This document shows, piece after piece, positions 1 to 7,410 of a stretch of 51,778 nt of DNA. Within the stretch, counting starts at the first letter, position 1, and each line of letters starts with the position of its first letter. This DNA is from Phycisphaerales bacterium (lineage in GTDB: Bacteria > Planctomycetota > Phycisphaerae > Phycisphaerales > UBA1924), in assembly GCA_020853815.1 (NCBI GenBank), contig JADYYE010000053.1, forward strand, positions 1 to 51,778, written 5' to 3'. The position numbers and the translations under genes were made by a program. Under the pieces are notes generated by a model. It did not search any database. It was not told the DNA's origin and was given only the letters and a program-made list of their open reading frames with translations.

Positions 1-260
1 CCGAGGCCGGGCGCATGGCCGACATCCTGCGCGTCCTATCAATCGGTGATCGCGCGGCATCCAAGCCCGCCGGATTCGCCCAGGGCCTGAAGTCCAACGC
101 CGAGCTCGCGCAGCAACTCGAAGACATGCTGACCACCGCCAACTCTGGCACGCCCAACAAATCCGGCCCGCTCGCAACCTCCCTCACCGACCAACTCTCA
201 TCAAGGTTCAAGGCCGTCGGCGCGTCGTGCAAGGACTGCCATGTGAAGTACCGCGACTAG
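1..260 (+). CDS. Cytochrome c'-type haem protein, C-terminal part (5' end outside window)
   Basis: The reading frame is open from the left edge and stops at TAG 258-260, so only about the last 85 residues are visible. They end in GASCKDCHVKYRD, where CKDCH is a CxxCH haem c attachment site about 10 residues from the C-terminus. A haem motif this close to the end, after a mostly helical stretch, is the pattern of class II cytochromes c (cytochrome c' or c-556 type). Such proteins are periplasmic and bind or shuttle electrons or small gas ligands. The internal ATG at position 15 is probably not the true start. No partner gene is visible, because the next gene runs the other way. The mobile element at 303-396 places a terminator-like hairpin just downstream. 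Confidence 0.7.
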   Translation, partial: EAGRMADILRVLSIGDRAASKPAGFAQGLKSNAELAQQLEDMLTTANSGTPNKSGPLATSLTDQLSSRFKAVGASCKDCHVKYRD

Positions 261-302
261 CGCGGCCTTGATTCAAGCAGCGCGCGTTCCCATTGCCTAT
301 TG

Positions 303-396
303 GAACCTCTGAGTATTTGGTGGCCCGCCTCTCCGAGGCGGTTTTTCAGCCCACTGGAAGCGGACCTCGCGGCTGAACTCGAATTGTTCAGTGGTT
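303..396 (+). mobile_element. MITE-like 94-bp element, copy 1
   Basis: This non-coding segment is the reverse complement of 36114-36207, with 92 of 94 positions identical. The ends are inverted repeats, AACCTCTGA inside the left end and TCAGAGGTT in copy 2 at the right end. Copy 1 has one change there (TCAGTGGTT). It is flanked by 7-bp direct repeats CCTATTG at 296-302 and 397-403. Inside are a perfect 7-bp hairpin (325-331 with 335-341) followed by five Ts, and a 6-bp hairpin CTGAAC/GTTCAG near the right end. It has no reading frame, so any movement would need a transposase supplied elsewhere. No transposase is present in this window. The boundaries could shift by 1-2 bases, because both direct repeats begin with CC and end with TTG. 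Confidence 0.75.
325..346 (+). terminator. Terminator-like hairpin carried by MITE-like copy 1
   Basis: CCGCCTC (325-331), a 3-base loop, GAGGCGG (335-341) and TTTTT (342-346) form a classic intrinsic-terminator shape on the plus strand. It lies 65 bases after the stop codon of the cytochrome c'-type gene, which otherwise shows no terminator. The hairpin belongs to the mobile element, so this gene's terminator may have arrived by insertion. Confidence 0.55.
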
Positions 397-495
397 CCTA
401 TTGCCGATTGCCGCGGCTCTGCTCTTGACGCTTTCCTCCGAGCAAATCCTCTCCCGATCGATTCGCCTTGACCGTCACACCGCCGCCAACAAACA

Positions 496-525
496 AAGCA
501 CCCCGGCCTTTCGACCGGGGTGCTT
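496..525 (-). terminator. Intrinsic terminator of the PEP-CTERM-like gene
   Basis: AAGCACCCCGG (496-506) pairs perfectly over 11 bp with CCGGGGTGCTT (515-525) across an 8-base loop. On the minus strand the stem is followed by CTTTGTTTGTT, a T-rich tail. It lies 27 bases past the stop codon of the minus-strand gene at 553-1368, as expected for its terminator. Confidence 0.75.
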
Positions 526-552
526 CATTCAAATCAAGCCATCATCCATCGC

Positions 553-1368
553 TCAGCGGCGACGACGCGAAGCCATCAGGCCCGCCACGCCCAGGAGCGC
601 CGCGGCGCCCGGCGTCGGAAGCGTCGTGGTGACCATCGCGACGTGCATGCCGAACCAATCGCCGTACGTGTCGACGTGAATATTCTCCGCCACGCCGTTG
701 TTCACGACCGGGGACTGGATGCGCGAGGCAAACTGCCCGAGGTTGTTGTCAAGCGGCCCCGCGACCTTGATCCCGTTGTAGAAGATCTCCTCGCCGGTCG
801 TGTTGGTGTCGTCGGCCTGCGTCACCATCTGGAAGTAGGCCGGGCCCGCCGCCGCGTTCAGGAGGTTGAACGAATAGGTGTCGAACGAGTGTCCTTCGCC
901 GACCTCTTCGGCGCCCTCGTAGGTGTGGACCGAGCCCGCCGACAGGCTGGCGTGGCTGAAGACCACGTGGAGCGACGCCATGTAGATCAGGCTGCCGCCA
1001 CGGATGTCGAAGTTGTACCCGCCGTTGCCCGTGATCATGCTCGTCACGTCCCAGCGATAGTCGAAGAGGCTGTTGACGCCCGCTGATTCATACGCCGTCT
1101 GCGACACGCCAGCACCGCCGTTGAAGCTCAGCGTCAGGGCCGAGCCGCTGTTGAACCAGTCGTTGCAGTGAACATACGCGGCCTCGATCGTCGCCCCGGC
1201 CGGAAGACCGCCAAGGCTCCAGTTCCCGCTCGCCGCCGTCACGCCACCGAACGCCCGCGCGTGCATCTGCCCGCCCACGTTGCCATACCAGTTGCCCGTG
1301 TTGTTGATCGCGGCATGAGCCATGCCCGCGGCCGCAACGAGCGCGACGCCGAAAACGAACTTCTTCAT
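553..1368 (-). CDS. Secreted PEP-CTERM-like domain protein
   Basis: The 271-residue protein begins with a clear Sec signal peptide (MKKFVFGVALVAAAGMAHA). It continues as a polar Gly-, Asn- and Ser-rich domain and ends in PTPGAAALLGVAGL followed by four arginines. That tail has the three parts of a PEP-CTERM sorting signal: a short proline motif, a hydrophobic stretch and a basic end. The form with PTPGAAALLG is typical of Phycisphaerae. In such proteins the tail is thought to be recognised by an exosortase during export to the cell surface or matrix. The ATG at 1368 was chosen because GAGGAGA lies just upstream and it opens the signal peptide. The longer frame starting at 1434 would hide that signal. 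The substrate or ligand of the mature domain is unknown. Confidence 0.8.
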   Translation of the reverse strand: MKKFVFGVALVAAAGMAHAAINNTGNWYGNVGGQMHARAFGGVTAASGNWSLGGLPAGATIEAAYVHCNDWFNSGSALTLSFNGGAGVSQTAYESAGVNSLFDYRWDVTSMITGNGGYNFDIRGGSLIYMASLHVVFSHASLSAGSVHTYEGAEEVGEGHSFDTYSFNLLNAAAGPAYFQMVTQADDTNTTGEEIFYNGIKVAGPLDNNLGQFASRIQSPVVNNGVAENIHVDTYGDWFGMHVAMVTTTLPTPGAAALLGVAGLMASRRRR

Positions 1369-1717
1369 AGTGTCTCTCCTCATCTTTAGAACGGAACGGA
1401 ACTCTGGCCGCGGGTGGTCCCACGAGGGCGCCACAGCATGGCCATGGAAACAGCCGTTGAACTCTGAATTGCCCTCACTGTCTCAATGCCGGGGTTTCTC
1501 AGGCCCCTGGGTCTCTCAGTCTCTCAACTCTCTTGCCGGATTGCGTCGAACCGTACCCGGCGTGCCAAGATCATAGTCGTCTGGATAAGTCCGCACAAGA
1601 GAATCCGGCTTGTCCTGCTGAGGTTTTTCATGCCCTAACAACGTCCTGTGGAGTCCGAAAACTCGCCAGAGATTCTCGCCATCGTGGTAGATTGACAGTC
1701 TCTCGAAAGGGCTCTCG
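1369..1717. other. Divergent intergenic region
   Basis: These 349 bases separate the minus-strand PEP-CTERM-like gene from the plus-strand beta-helix gene, so they should hold both promoters. The stretch 1475-1530 is rich in TCTC-type repeats (GTCTCTCAGTCTCTCAACTCTC). A GAAAGGGC ribosome-binding sequence precedes the ATG at 1718. No convincing -35/-10 pair, operator or small gene could be picked out by eye. Confidence 0.4.
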
Positions 1718-3784
1718 ATGGCGACGCGACGCACCGACCACCTTCATCGCTCGGGCTGGTCCGCCATCGTGGCTTTGGCGCTCGGGGGCCTGCCGGCTCT
1801 CGCGTTTTCCAATGACCCGCCCCTCCGGATACTCGTTGATCCCGCGGCTGGCCAAGCGAAAGACGCCAATGAGACGGCCCGCGTGGCGTCGCTGGCCGAC
1901 GCGGTCGACTATGCCGCCAAGCACCCACCTGCTTCGAACACCGTCGAAATCACGCTCGTGCCGGGCGTTCATGTGCTGAAGCACGGCGTGCGAATCGGCA
2001 AGGAACTTGGCCGCGTCGTCATCCGTGGCGCAACCGCCGGTGCGAGGCTCGTGGGCGGCGTCGTCCTCGATACGCCGCGGTGGAGTGCGCCCGACGCCGC
2101 GCTCGTCGCACGCTTGCCCGACTCCGCGAAGTCGCACGTCGTCATGCTCGCGCTTCCGCCTGAATCGCTCACGGGCTGGAGCGGCGGGCTCGCGGGCCCT
2201 GTACACAGCGGGCACGGCATAGGAGTCTCCGCGACGCGCAGCGAGGTCTTCGTCGGTGGGGCCGCACTCACGCCCGCGCGATGGCCGAATCAGGGCTTCG
2301 CCCAGATCGATGAACTGGTCGATCGAGGCTCCGCCCTGCGCGACGCCGCGGACGATGTTCCCGTCGCGGAACGGAAGGTCGAAGCGCCACGTGGTGGCGT
2401 GTTCCGCATGAATGACAAGGATCGCCTCGCCCGATGGGCCAACGCCGGCGACGTGTGGGCGCTCGGCTATTGGTGCTGGGACTGGGCCGACGAGCAGATC
2501 CCCATCGCCAAGGTCGACGCGAGCGTCGGCACGGTCACGCTCGCGCTCCCGCATACCTACGGCCTCACGTCGCATGCGAAGTTCATGGTGACCAACCTCC
2601 CCGAAGAACTCGACGCTCCGGGCGAATACTGGATCGACGTGCCGCGCGGCACGATCTATGCGTGGCTCCCCGGCGGCGGTGCTGCGGCCGAGTGCGCAGT
2701 CTCGCTTCTCAGTGAGGCGATGATCACGCTCGACGCCGCCAGCAACTGCGAAATCTCCGACCTGACGTTTGAGTGCTCGCGGGCCTCGGCGATCGAAACG
2801 CACGATGTGCGATCGCTCGTCATCCGCGACGTGACCTTCCGCGATCTGGGCACGCGTGCCGTCGCCCTCGACGGCCGCGAATCGAGCGTGCGACACTGCG
2901 TCTTCCAGGACGTCGGCGGCGCCGGCGTCGCGATATCCGGGGGCGATCGCATCACGCTCACTCCAGCCGGGAACAGCGTCGAGGACTCCACGTTTCGGCG
3001 CTGCGGTCGCGTGCTCCGCACCTACAACCCCGCAATCTCGATCAGCGGCGTGGGCAATCGCGCCGTCCGCAATCACATTTCCGACCTCCCGCATATCGCG
3101 ATCACCTTTTCGGGCAATGATCATGTGATCGAGGGCAACGACATTCACGATGTGGTGCTGGAAACCGGCGACGCCGGCGCGATCTACACCGGGCGCGACT
3201 GGACCGCGCAGGGCACCGCGATCCGCGGCAACTTGTTCCACTCGATCCGCGGGAGCGACGCCCGCTATCAAAACGCCGTCTACCTTGACGACATGGCCAG
3301 CGGCATCACGGTCGAGGACAACCTCTTCGTTCACTGCAACTGGGGAATGCTGATCGGCGGCGGGCGCGACAACACCATCCGGCGAAACTCGTTCGTCGCG
3401 TGCGGCAAGGCGATGTACTTTGACAAGCGTGGCGTGGGCTGGATGGCCAAGCATCTCAGCGACCCGTCGACATCGACGCTCCACAAGACCTTTGCCGCGA
3501 TGCCGGTCGACCGCGAGCCATGGAAGAGCCGTTACCCGGGTCTTGCCTCGTATCTCACCGATCGATTCGGGCGCCCCGCTCACGGCGAGGTTTCCGATTC
3601 CTTCCTCATCAACACTCCCTTGGGCGCGATCGACGACCGCGAATGCGTCACAGAAGAGGGCACGAGCAGCGAGACTGTCGCGCCCGAGGTGATCGAGGCG
3701 AGGTGCTCGTCGCTGATCGATCAGGCCCGTCACGCCGAACTGACCGTGGGCGCTGCCAAGCTCGGCCCTGTCGGGCCCCGGTAA
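1718..3784 (+). CDS. Secreted right-handed beta-helix (pectate-lyase-like) protein
   Basis: This 688-residue protein has an N-terminal hydrophobic segment (about residues 14-30, IVALALGGLPALAF) that fits a signal peptide. Residues 40-110 (ADAVDYAAK...VEITLVPGVHVL) resemble the first turns of parallel beta-helix proteins, where repeated strands replace loops. From about residue 340 to 580 there are repeated short segments with I/V-x-N/D-x-x-F/I patterns, for example IRGNLFHSI, VEDNLFVHC and IRRNSFVAC. These are typical PbH1/NosD-like coils. Such proteins usually bind or cleave polysaccharide, but no catalytic set could be assigned. ATG 1718 follows a GAAAGGG ribosome-binding site. No neighbour suggests a substrate. 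Confidence 0.75.
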   Translation: MATRRTDHLHRSGWSAIVALALGGLPALAFSNDPPLRILVDPAAGQAKDANETARVASLADAVDYAAKHPPASNTVEITLVPGVHVLKHGVRIGKELGRVVIRGATAGARLVGGVVLDTPRWSAPDAALVARLPDSAKSHVVMLALPPESLTGWSGGLAGPVHSGHGIGVSATRSEVFVGGAALTPARWPNQGFAQIDELVDRGSALRDAADDVPVAERKVEAPRGGVFRMNDKDRLARWANAGDVWALGYWCWDWADEQIPIAKVDASVGTVTLALPHTYGLTSHAKFMVTNLPEELDAPGEYWIDVPRGTIYAWLPGGGAAAECAVSLLSEAMITLDAASNCEISDLTFECSRASAIETHDVRSLVIRDVTFRDLGTRAVALDGRESSVRHCVFQDVGGAGVAISGGDRITLTPAGNSVEDSTFRRCGRVLRTYNPAISISGVGNRAVRNHISDLPHIAITFSGNDHVIEGNDIHDVVLETGDAGAIYTGRDWTAQGTAIRGNLFHSIRGSDARYQNAVYLDDMASGITVEDNLFVHCNWGMLIGGGRDNTIRRNSFVACGKAMYFDKRGVGWMAKHLSDPSTSTLHKTFAAMPVDREPWKSRYPGLASYLTDRFGRPAHGEVSDSFLINTPLGAIDDRECVTEEGTSSETVAPEVIEARCSSLIDQARHAELTVGAAKLGPVGPR

Positions 3785-3907
3785 TCGGGCTCTCTCGCGG
3801 AGAATCAATCGCGCACGTAGTGAAACGGGCATCGGAGTAAGTCGCCGCGAGCTATCCTGTGTCTGGACGACGAGGTCCGATTCGAACTGTTCGCGCGGGC
3901 GGGACTC

Positions 3908-5002
3908 ATGACACAAACGCGTTCTCAGGCTGGGTGCAATCCGTTCAGTTGTTCCGGGCCCGAGTGGTTCAAGCTCGACGCCCTCGCCGCCATGGTCGGT
4001 CGCACGCCCCTCATCGAGATCCGATACCGCTCGCGCGGTCGTGATCGTCGCGTCTTCGGCAAGTACGAGCAGAAGAACATGACCGGCTCCGTCAAGGACC
4101 GCATGGCACTCTGGATCATCCGCGCCGCCTATCAACGCGGCGAACTTCGCCCCGGCGACACCATCGCCGAGGCGACCAGCGGCAACACGGGCATCTCCTT
4201 CTCCGCCATGGGCCGCGCCCTCGGTCATCCCGTCCGCATTTACATGCCCGACTGGATGAGCCGCGAGCGCGTGATGCTCATCCAATCGATGGGCGCGGAG
4301 GTCGTACCGGTCTCGCACGAGCAGGGCGGCTTCAAGGGGAGCATCGCCTTGGCCGACGAGTTCGCACGGAGTGAGGCCGCCGCCGGACGCCGCGTCTTCC
4401 TTCCCCATCAATTCGACAACCCCGCCAACGTCCAGGCCCACGAACGCACCACCGCCCCCGAGATCATCGCGCAGCTCGAAAGCCAGGGCCTCCGCGCCGC
4501 CGCCTTTGTCGCGGGGGTCGGCACGGGTGGCACGGTCATGGGCGTGGGCCGCGCTCTCCGCGCCCACTGGCCCGGCACGCGCGTCCATCCCCTCGAACCC
4601 GCCAATTCGCCCACCCTCCGCACCGGCAATAAGGTCGGCGCGCACCGCATCCAGGGCATCAGCGACGAGTTCATCCCCAGCATCGTCAAGCTCGCCGAGC
4701 TCGACTCCATCGTCGATGTGTGGGACGGCGACGCCATCCTCGCCACGCAGAAGCTCGGGCGCGTCGGACTGGCCCTCGGCATCTCCTCCGGCGCCAACGT
4801 CCTCGGCGCCGACACGCTCCTCGACGAGCTCGGCGATGACGCAATCGTCGCCACCATCCTCTGCGACAGTAACAAGAAGTACCTCAGCACCGACCTCTAT
4901 CGCAACGAACCCGTGCGATCCGAGTACGCCGCGCCCAACATCGAGATCCTCGGTTGGCGCGCCATCGGCTGCGAAGCCTGCTGCGGCACGGGCTGCCGGT
5001 AA
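3908..5002 (+). CDS. PLP-dependent cysteine synthase / cystathionine beta-synthase family enzyme with terminal cysteines
   Basis: The 364-residue protein has the fold-type II PLP signature. Lys63 in [10 protein letters not shown] is the probable Schiff-base lysine, [11 protein letters not shown] is the substrate loop, and [10 protein letters not shown] is the phosphate-binding glycine loop. Family members make cysteine from O-acetylserine and sulfide or catalyse related beta-replacements, so it probably acts in cytoplasmic sulfur metabolism. The ends are odd: Cys10 and Cys15 at the N-terminus and Cys355, Cys358, Cys359 and Cys363 ([10 protein letters not shown]) at the C-terminus. Ordinary CysK lacks these. 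They could bind metal or an iron-sulfur cluster, or carry persulfide, but that is inference. The exact substrate cannot be assigned. The gene converges on the flavoprotein gene ending at 5130. Confidence 0.8.
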   Translation: MTQTRSQAGCNPFSCSGPEWFKLDALAAMVGRTPLIEIRYRSRGRDRRVFGKYEQKNMTGSVKDRMALWIIRAAYQRGELRPGDTIAEATSGNTGISFSAMGRALGHPVRIYMPDWMSRERVMLIQSMGAEVVPVSHEQGGFKGSIALADEFARSEAAAGRRVFLPHQFDNPANVQAHERTTAPEIIAQLESQGLRAAAFVAGVGTGGTVMGVGRALRAHWPGTRVHPLEPANSPTLRTGNKVGAHRIQGISDEFIPSIVKLAELDSIVDVWDGDAILATQKLGRVGLALGISSGANVLGADTLLDELGDDAIVATILCDSNKKYLSTDLYRNEPVRSEYAAPNIEILGWRAIGCEACCGTGCR

Positions 5003-5029
5003 CGCGCCCCGCCGCCATTCGCCCACTTT

Positions 5030-5085
5030 CCGCGCCCTTGGACGCCGGACCCATCGGGTCGGCGGGAACGGTCCGGGCCGCCTTT
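5030..5085. repeat. Intergenic palindromic repeat, copy A
   Basis: CCGGACC (5045-5051) pairs with GGTCCGG (5070-5076) across 18 bases, in the core ACGCCGGACC...GGTCCGGG. An inner hairpin GACCC/GGGTC also fits. The same arrangement recurs at 9714-9755 and 11901-11940, always between genes. Here it lies between two convergent genes and might help stop transcription, but no T-tract follows. Confidence 0.5.
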
Positions 5086-5129
5086 CTGCGATCTCCCAGC
5101 GGCCCCGCATCCGATTCAGAACCGCTCGA

Positions 5130-6686
5130 TCAGCGCGAGCCCTCTGTCGCGACCGTCCCGGCGCCAGCACACACGATGACCCGGTACTCCGCTGGAACCA
5201 ACGCCTCGATCACGTCCCGCGCGTGATAGCTCAACTTCTCGGGTGTGATGAACGGCCGGATGCAATCCAGGTCGTTGCCCGCCGTGAGCAGCGGCGGCTC
5301 CTCGTACGTGTCCGGTCGGCGCTGGCCCAATCCCAGATTCGCGACCAGCGCATTGCACAGGCACTTGCGCCCCACCGTGTCCTCAATCGCCCCGCCCTTG
5401 CTCACATAGTCCTCGACCGGCTCCGCCGGGCAGCGATAGTCCAGCGTTCCGTCGGGCTTGCGGCAGGCTCGACGCAGGTACCCAAGGTCGCACAGCCGCG
5501 GGCGATCCTCGTACACGCCCGCCTCCGAAAGCGAATCCCCCATCGACGCCACCTTGAACGGGAAATTGGTGGGCGACGCGAGCGGATCGGTGAACACGTC
5601 CGCCTCGCCGCGGAGCAGCCTCGCCAGGAACCCGCGCCGAAGCTCCGGGTCCAGCCCCGATTCATCGCAGAACGCGAACGCCGTCCCCACCTGGATGCCC
5701 CGAGCCCCGCCCGCGATCACCTCCGAGAATCGCTCGCGCGACGCGCACCCGCCCGCCATCCAGAAAGGCGAGCCCAGCGCCGCCATCTGCGCCATGTCCA
5801 CCACGTCGCGCTCGCCGTAGATCGGCTCGCCGCGCACCGAAAGTTGCTGAACGCCGCGCGGCGGAGCGTTGTGCCCACCCGCGATCGGCGCCTCGACCAC
5901 GAAGCCATCGATCCCGCCCGGCGCCTTCTTCAGCAGCGCCCGCGCCAGCGTGGCCGACGAAACGATCGCCAGAAAGCTCGGCTTGCGCAGCACGGGGGGG
6001 CGCCGCGCGGCGCAGCCCATCTGCTTGCCTTCCCACACCGCCCGAGGATCAAACGTGAGCGCGTACTTCTGGTCGCCCGCGTCGAGAACGTCCAGCCACA
6101 CGCTCGCCGCCTCGTGCCGGCTCAGGCTGTCGATCACCGGCGGAATGTCACCCGGGATGCCCGCCCCCATGAGCACCACGTCGACGCCCGCCAGCATCGC
6201 GCCGTACAGGCTCGGCAGCGTCGGAAACTGCACCTTGTGCAGGTAGTTGATGCCCACCACCCCGCCGTGCCCCTCCTTCGCGAGGTATACCTCGACGAAG
6301 TTGGCGAGCACGAGCAGCCACTCCCGCTCCGGTGTCGCCTTGGCCCTGAGCATCGACGCAAGCTTGAATCGCTGGCCCGGCTCCGATCCCGACGCCGAGT
6401 CCGACCCGCCCTCATTGTCATCCGGGCTTGATGCCGGCCTCGCCTCGTCCGGTCGCTCGCGAAAGTACCGATCGAGCACCCGCGCCGCGACCTCCGGCAC
6501 CGGAAACGCCGCCATCGCCCGCCGCAGGTGCCCGCCCGGATCGCCCATCGCCAGCCGGCGCACGAGGAGCGTGTCGATCACCGTGCCCGAAACCACGCCG
6601 AGCGCCCCGTGCCTTGATGTTTCTCGCGCCAGCGCCCACCCGGAGACGCCCACGCCCATCCCTCCCTGGATCAGTCGTGGCAACAT
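5130..6686 (-). CDS. Nitronate monooxygenase-family (2-nitropropane dioxygenase-like) flavoprotein
   Basis: The 518-residue protein begins LPRLIQGGMGVGVSGWALA and contains PIAGGHNAPPRG and FWMAGGCASRE...GARGIQVGTAFA. These are the FMN-binding TIM-barrel signatures of NAD(P)H-dependent flavin oxidoreductases of the 2-nitropropane dioxygenase family. Typical members are 320-380 residues. This one has extra segments, a Ser/Asp-rich stretch near residue 115 and a C-terminal section with several cysteines (CDLGYLRRAC, RCPAEP, KCLCNAL). It may therefore belong to a long subgroup related to PfaD-like enoyl reductases rather than acting on nitronates. The ATG at 6686 was preferred because it starts the conserved core. 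A TTG at 6719 would add 11 residues. The true substrate is unknown. Confidence 0.75.
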   Translation of the reverse strand: MLPRLIQGGMGVGVSGWALARETSRHGALGVVSGTVIDTLLVRRLAMGDPGGHLRRAMAAFPVPEVAARVLDRYFRERPDEARPASSPDDNEGGSDSASGSEPGQRFKLASMLRAKATPEREWLLVLANFVEVYLAKEGHGGVVGINYLHKVQFPTLPSLYGAMLAGVDVVLMGAGIPGDIPPVIDSLSRHEAASVWLDVLDAGDQKYALTFDPRAVWEGKQMGCAARRPPVLRKPSFLAIVSSATLARALLKKAPGGIDGFVVEAPIAGGHNAPPRGVQQLSVRGEPIYGERDVVDMAQMAALGSPFWMAGGCASRERFSEVIAGGARGIQVGTAFAFCDESGLDPELRRGFLARLLRGEADVFTDPLASPTNFPFKVASMGDSLSEAGVYEDRPRLCDLGYLRRACRKPDGTLDYRCPAEPVEDYVSKGGAIEDTVGRKCLCNALVANLGLGQRRPDTYEEPPLLTAGNDLDCIRPFITPEKLSYHARDVIEALVPAEYRVIVCAGAGTVATEGSR

Positions 6687-6884
6687 CAAGGGGCGCTCCC
6701 ATCGCTCGCCCTCTGCCAATAGGCGGCATCAGTTCGAACCCGCGACTGTAGGGCGCACGCCCCCCGCACCCGACCATAAACCGCCGGATGAAGTGATTTT
6801 CGCGTTCCCCCAACAAACAACCGGGAAATCACCACCCGCCGGCGCGCCGCCAGTCCGGTGCCGGCCCCATCCTCGCGACGCAAC

Positions 6885-7355
6885 CTACACGTCGGTGAAT
6901 CCCAGGCTCTCGTACAAACGCTCCGCGGGCGTGTTCCCGCACGTTACCGCCAACTGCACCCGCGCGTGCCTCGCCCGCGCCAGCCGATGCATCACGCGAA
7001 GCAAACCGCCCCGCGCCAGCCCCTGCCTCCGCCACTCCGGCCGCGTCAGTGAGAACGCGATCATTGGCAGCCTCTCGTAGTGCGTGACGATCGTGCCCGC
7101 GACCACCACGCCTTCGCGCTCGATCACCTCCGACGCCTCGAAGTCAAAGGCGCCGTAACCGCCCGTGAGTGTCTTCACCACCTCGCCCCTCGCATCGTCC
7201 AGCGTCTCGCCGCCATCGTCGATCGTGCCGCGATACGCGCCCAGCATCAAGTGGGCCAGCGCCTCAGCATCCGCACGCGTGACCCTCCGAGCTCCCGAAT
7301 CGCCGGGCGGCGGGGGGATCGAAACGGCAAGGTCGGCGGCAAGCTTTCGCCTCAT
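6885..7355 (-). CDS. GNAT-family N-acetyltransferase
   Basis: The 156-residue protein has the GNAT acetyl-CoA fold. The strand and loop with RPEWRRQGLARGGLLRVMHRL match motif A (Q/RxxGxG/A), and the C-terminal NTPAERLYESLGF is the usual N-x-x-A-x-x-x-Y-x-x-x-G-F motif. Members transfer an acetyl group from acetyl-CoA to an amine on a small molecule, peptide or antibiotic. The substrate cannot be predicted here. Two in-frame ATGs are possible, at 7376 and 7355. The later one is given because the conserved part begins soon after it. The gene diverges from the membrane protein at 7411 across a short AT-rich spacer. Confidence 0.75.
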   Translation of the reverse strand: MRRKLAADLAVSIPPPPGDSGARRVTRADAEALAHLMLGAYRGTIDDGGETLDDARGEVVKTLTGGYGAFDFEASEVIEREGVVVAGTIVTHYERLPMIAFSLTRPEWRRQGLARGGLLRVMHRLARARHARVQLAVTCGNTPAERLYESLGFTDV

Positions 7356-7395
7356 GGCCACAAGGCTAGCGAGCATGGCCCATCGAACAAAGCTA

Positions 7396-7404
7396 GCATA
7401 TACT
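7396..7404. promoter_or_regulatory. Possible overlapping -10 elements of divergent genes
   Basis: TATACT at 7399-7404 faces the plus-strand membrane protein, and TATGCT (complement of 7396-7401) faces the GNAT gene. Both match the bacterial -10 consensus in an otherwise GC-rich sequence. No good -35 is visible. The plus-strand element ends only 6 bases before ATG 7411, which implies an almost leaderless transcript. Confidence 0.35.
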
Positions 7405-7410
7405 AACGCA

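Larger units (their letters stand above)
291..413. repeat. Short 7-bp tandem repeat interrupted by the 94-bp element
   Basis: If the 94-bp element and one 7-bp direct repeat are removed, the flanks join as CATTGCCTATTGCCGATTGCC, three consecutive copies of a 7-bp unit NATTGCC. The left part is 291-302 and the right part is 397-413. Because the array period is 7 bp, the 7-bp flanking repeat CCTATTG (296-302 and 397-403) could be either a true target duplication or part of the array. Copy 2 of the element at 36114 settles this better, because its array has a period of 8. Confidence 0.5.

Noticed and set aside
1628-5170. A 1180-codon minus-strand frame over the beta-helix and cysteine-synthase genes
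   Set aside because: It is antisense to two recognisable genes, has no family motif, and has the Arg/Asp/Glu-rich composition of a shadow frame.
6793-6832. GTGATTT...AAATCAC inverted repeat upstream of the flavoprotein gene
   Set aside because: The arms are 7 bp but 26 bases apart with no second copy, so chance is likely. It could be an operator but cannot be supported.
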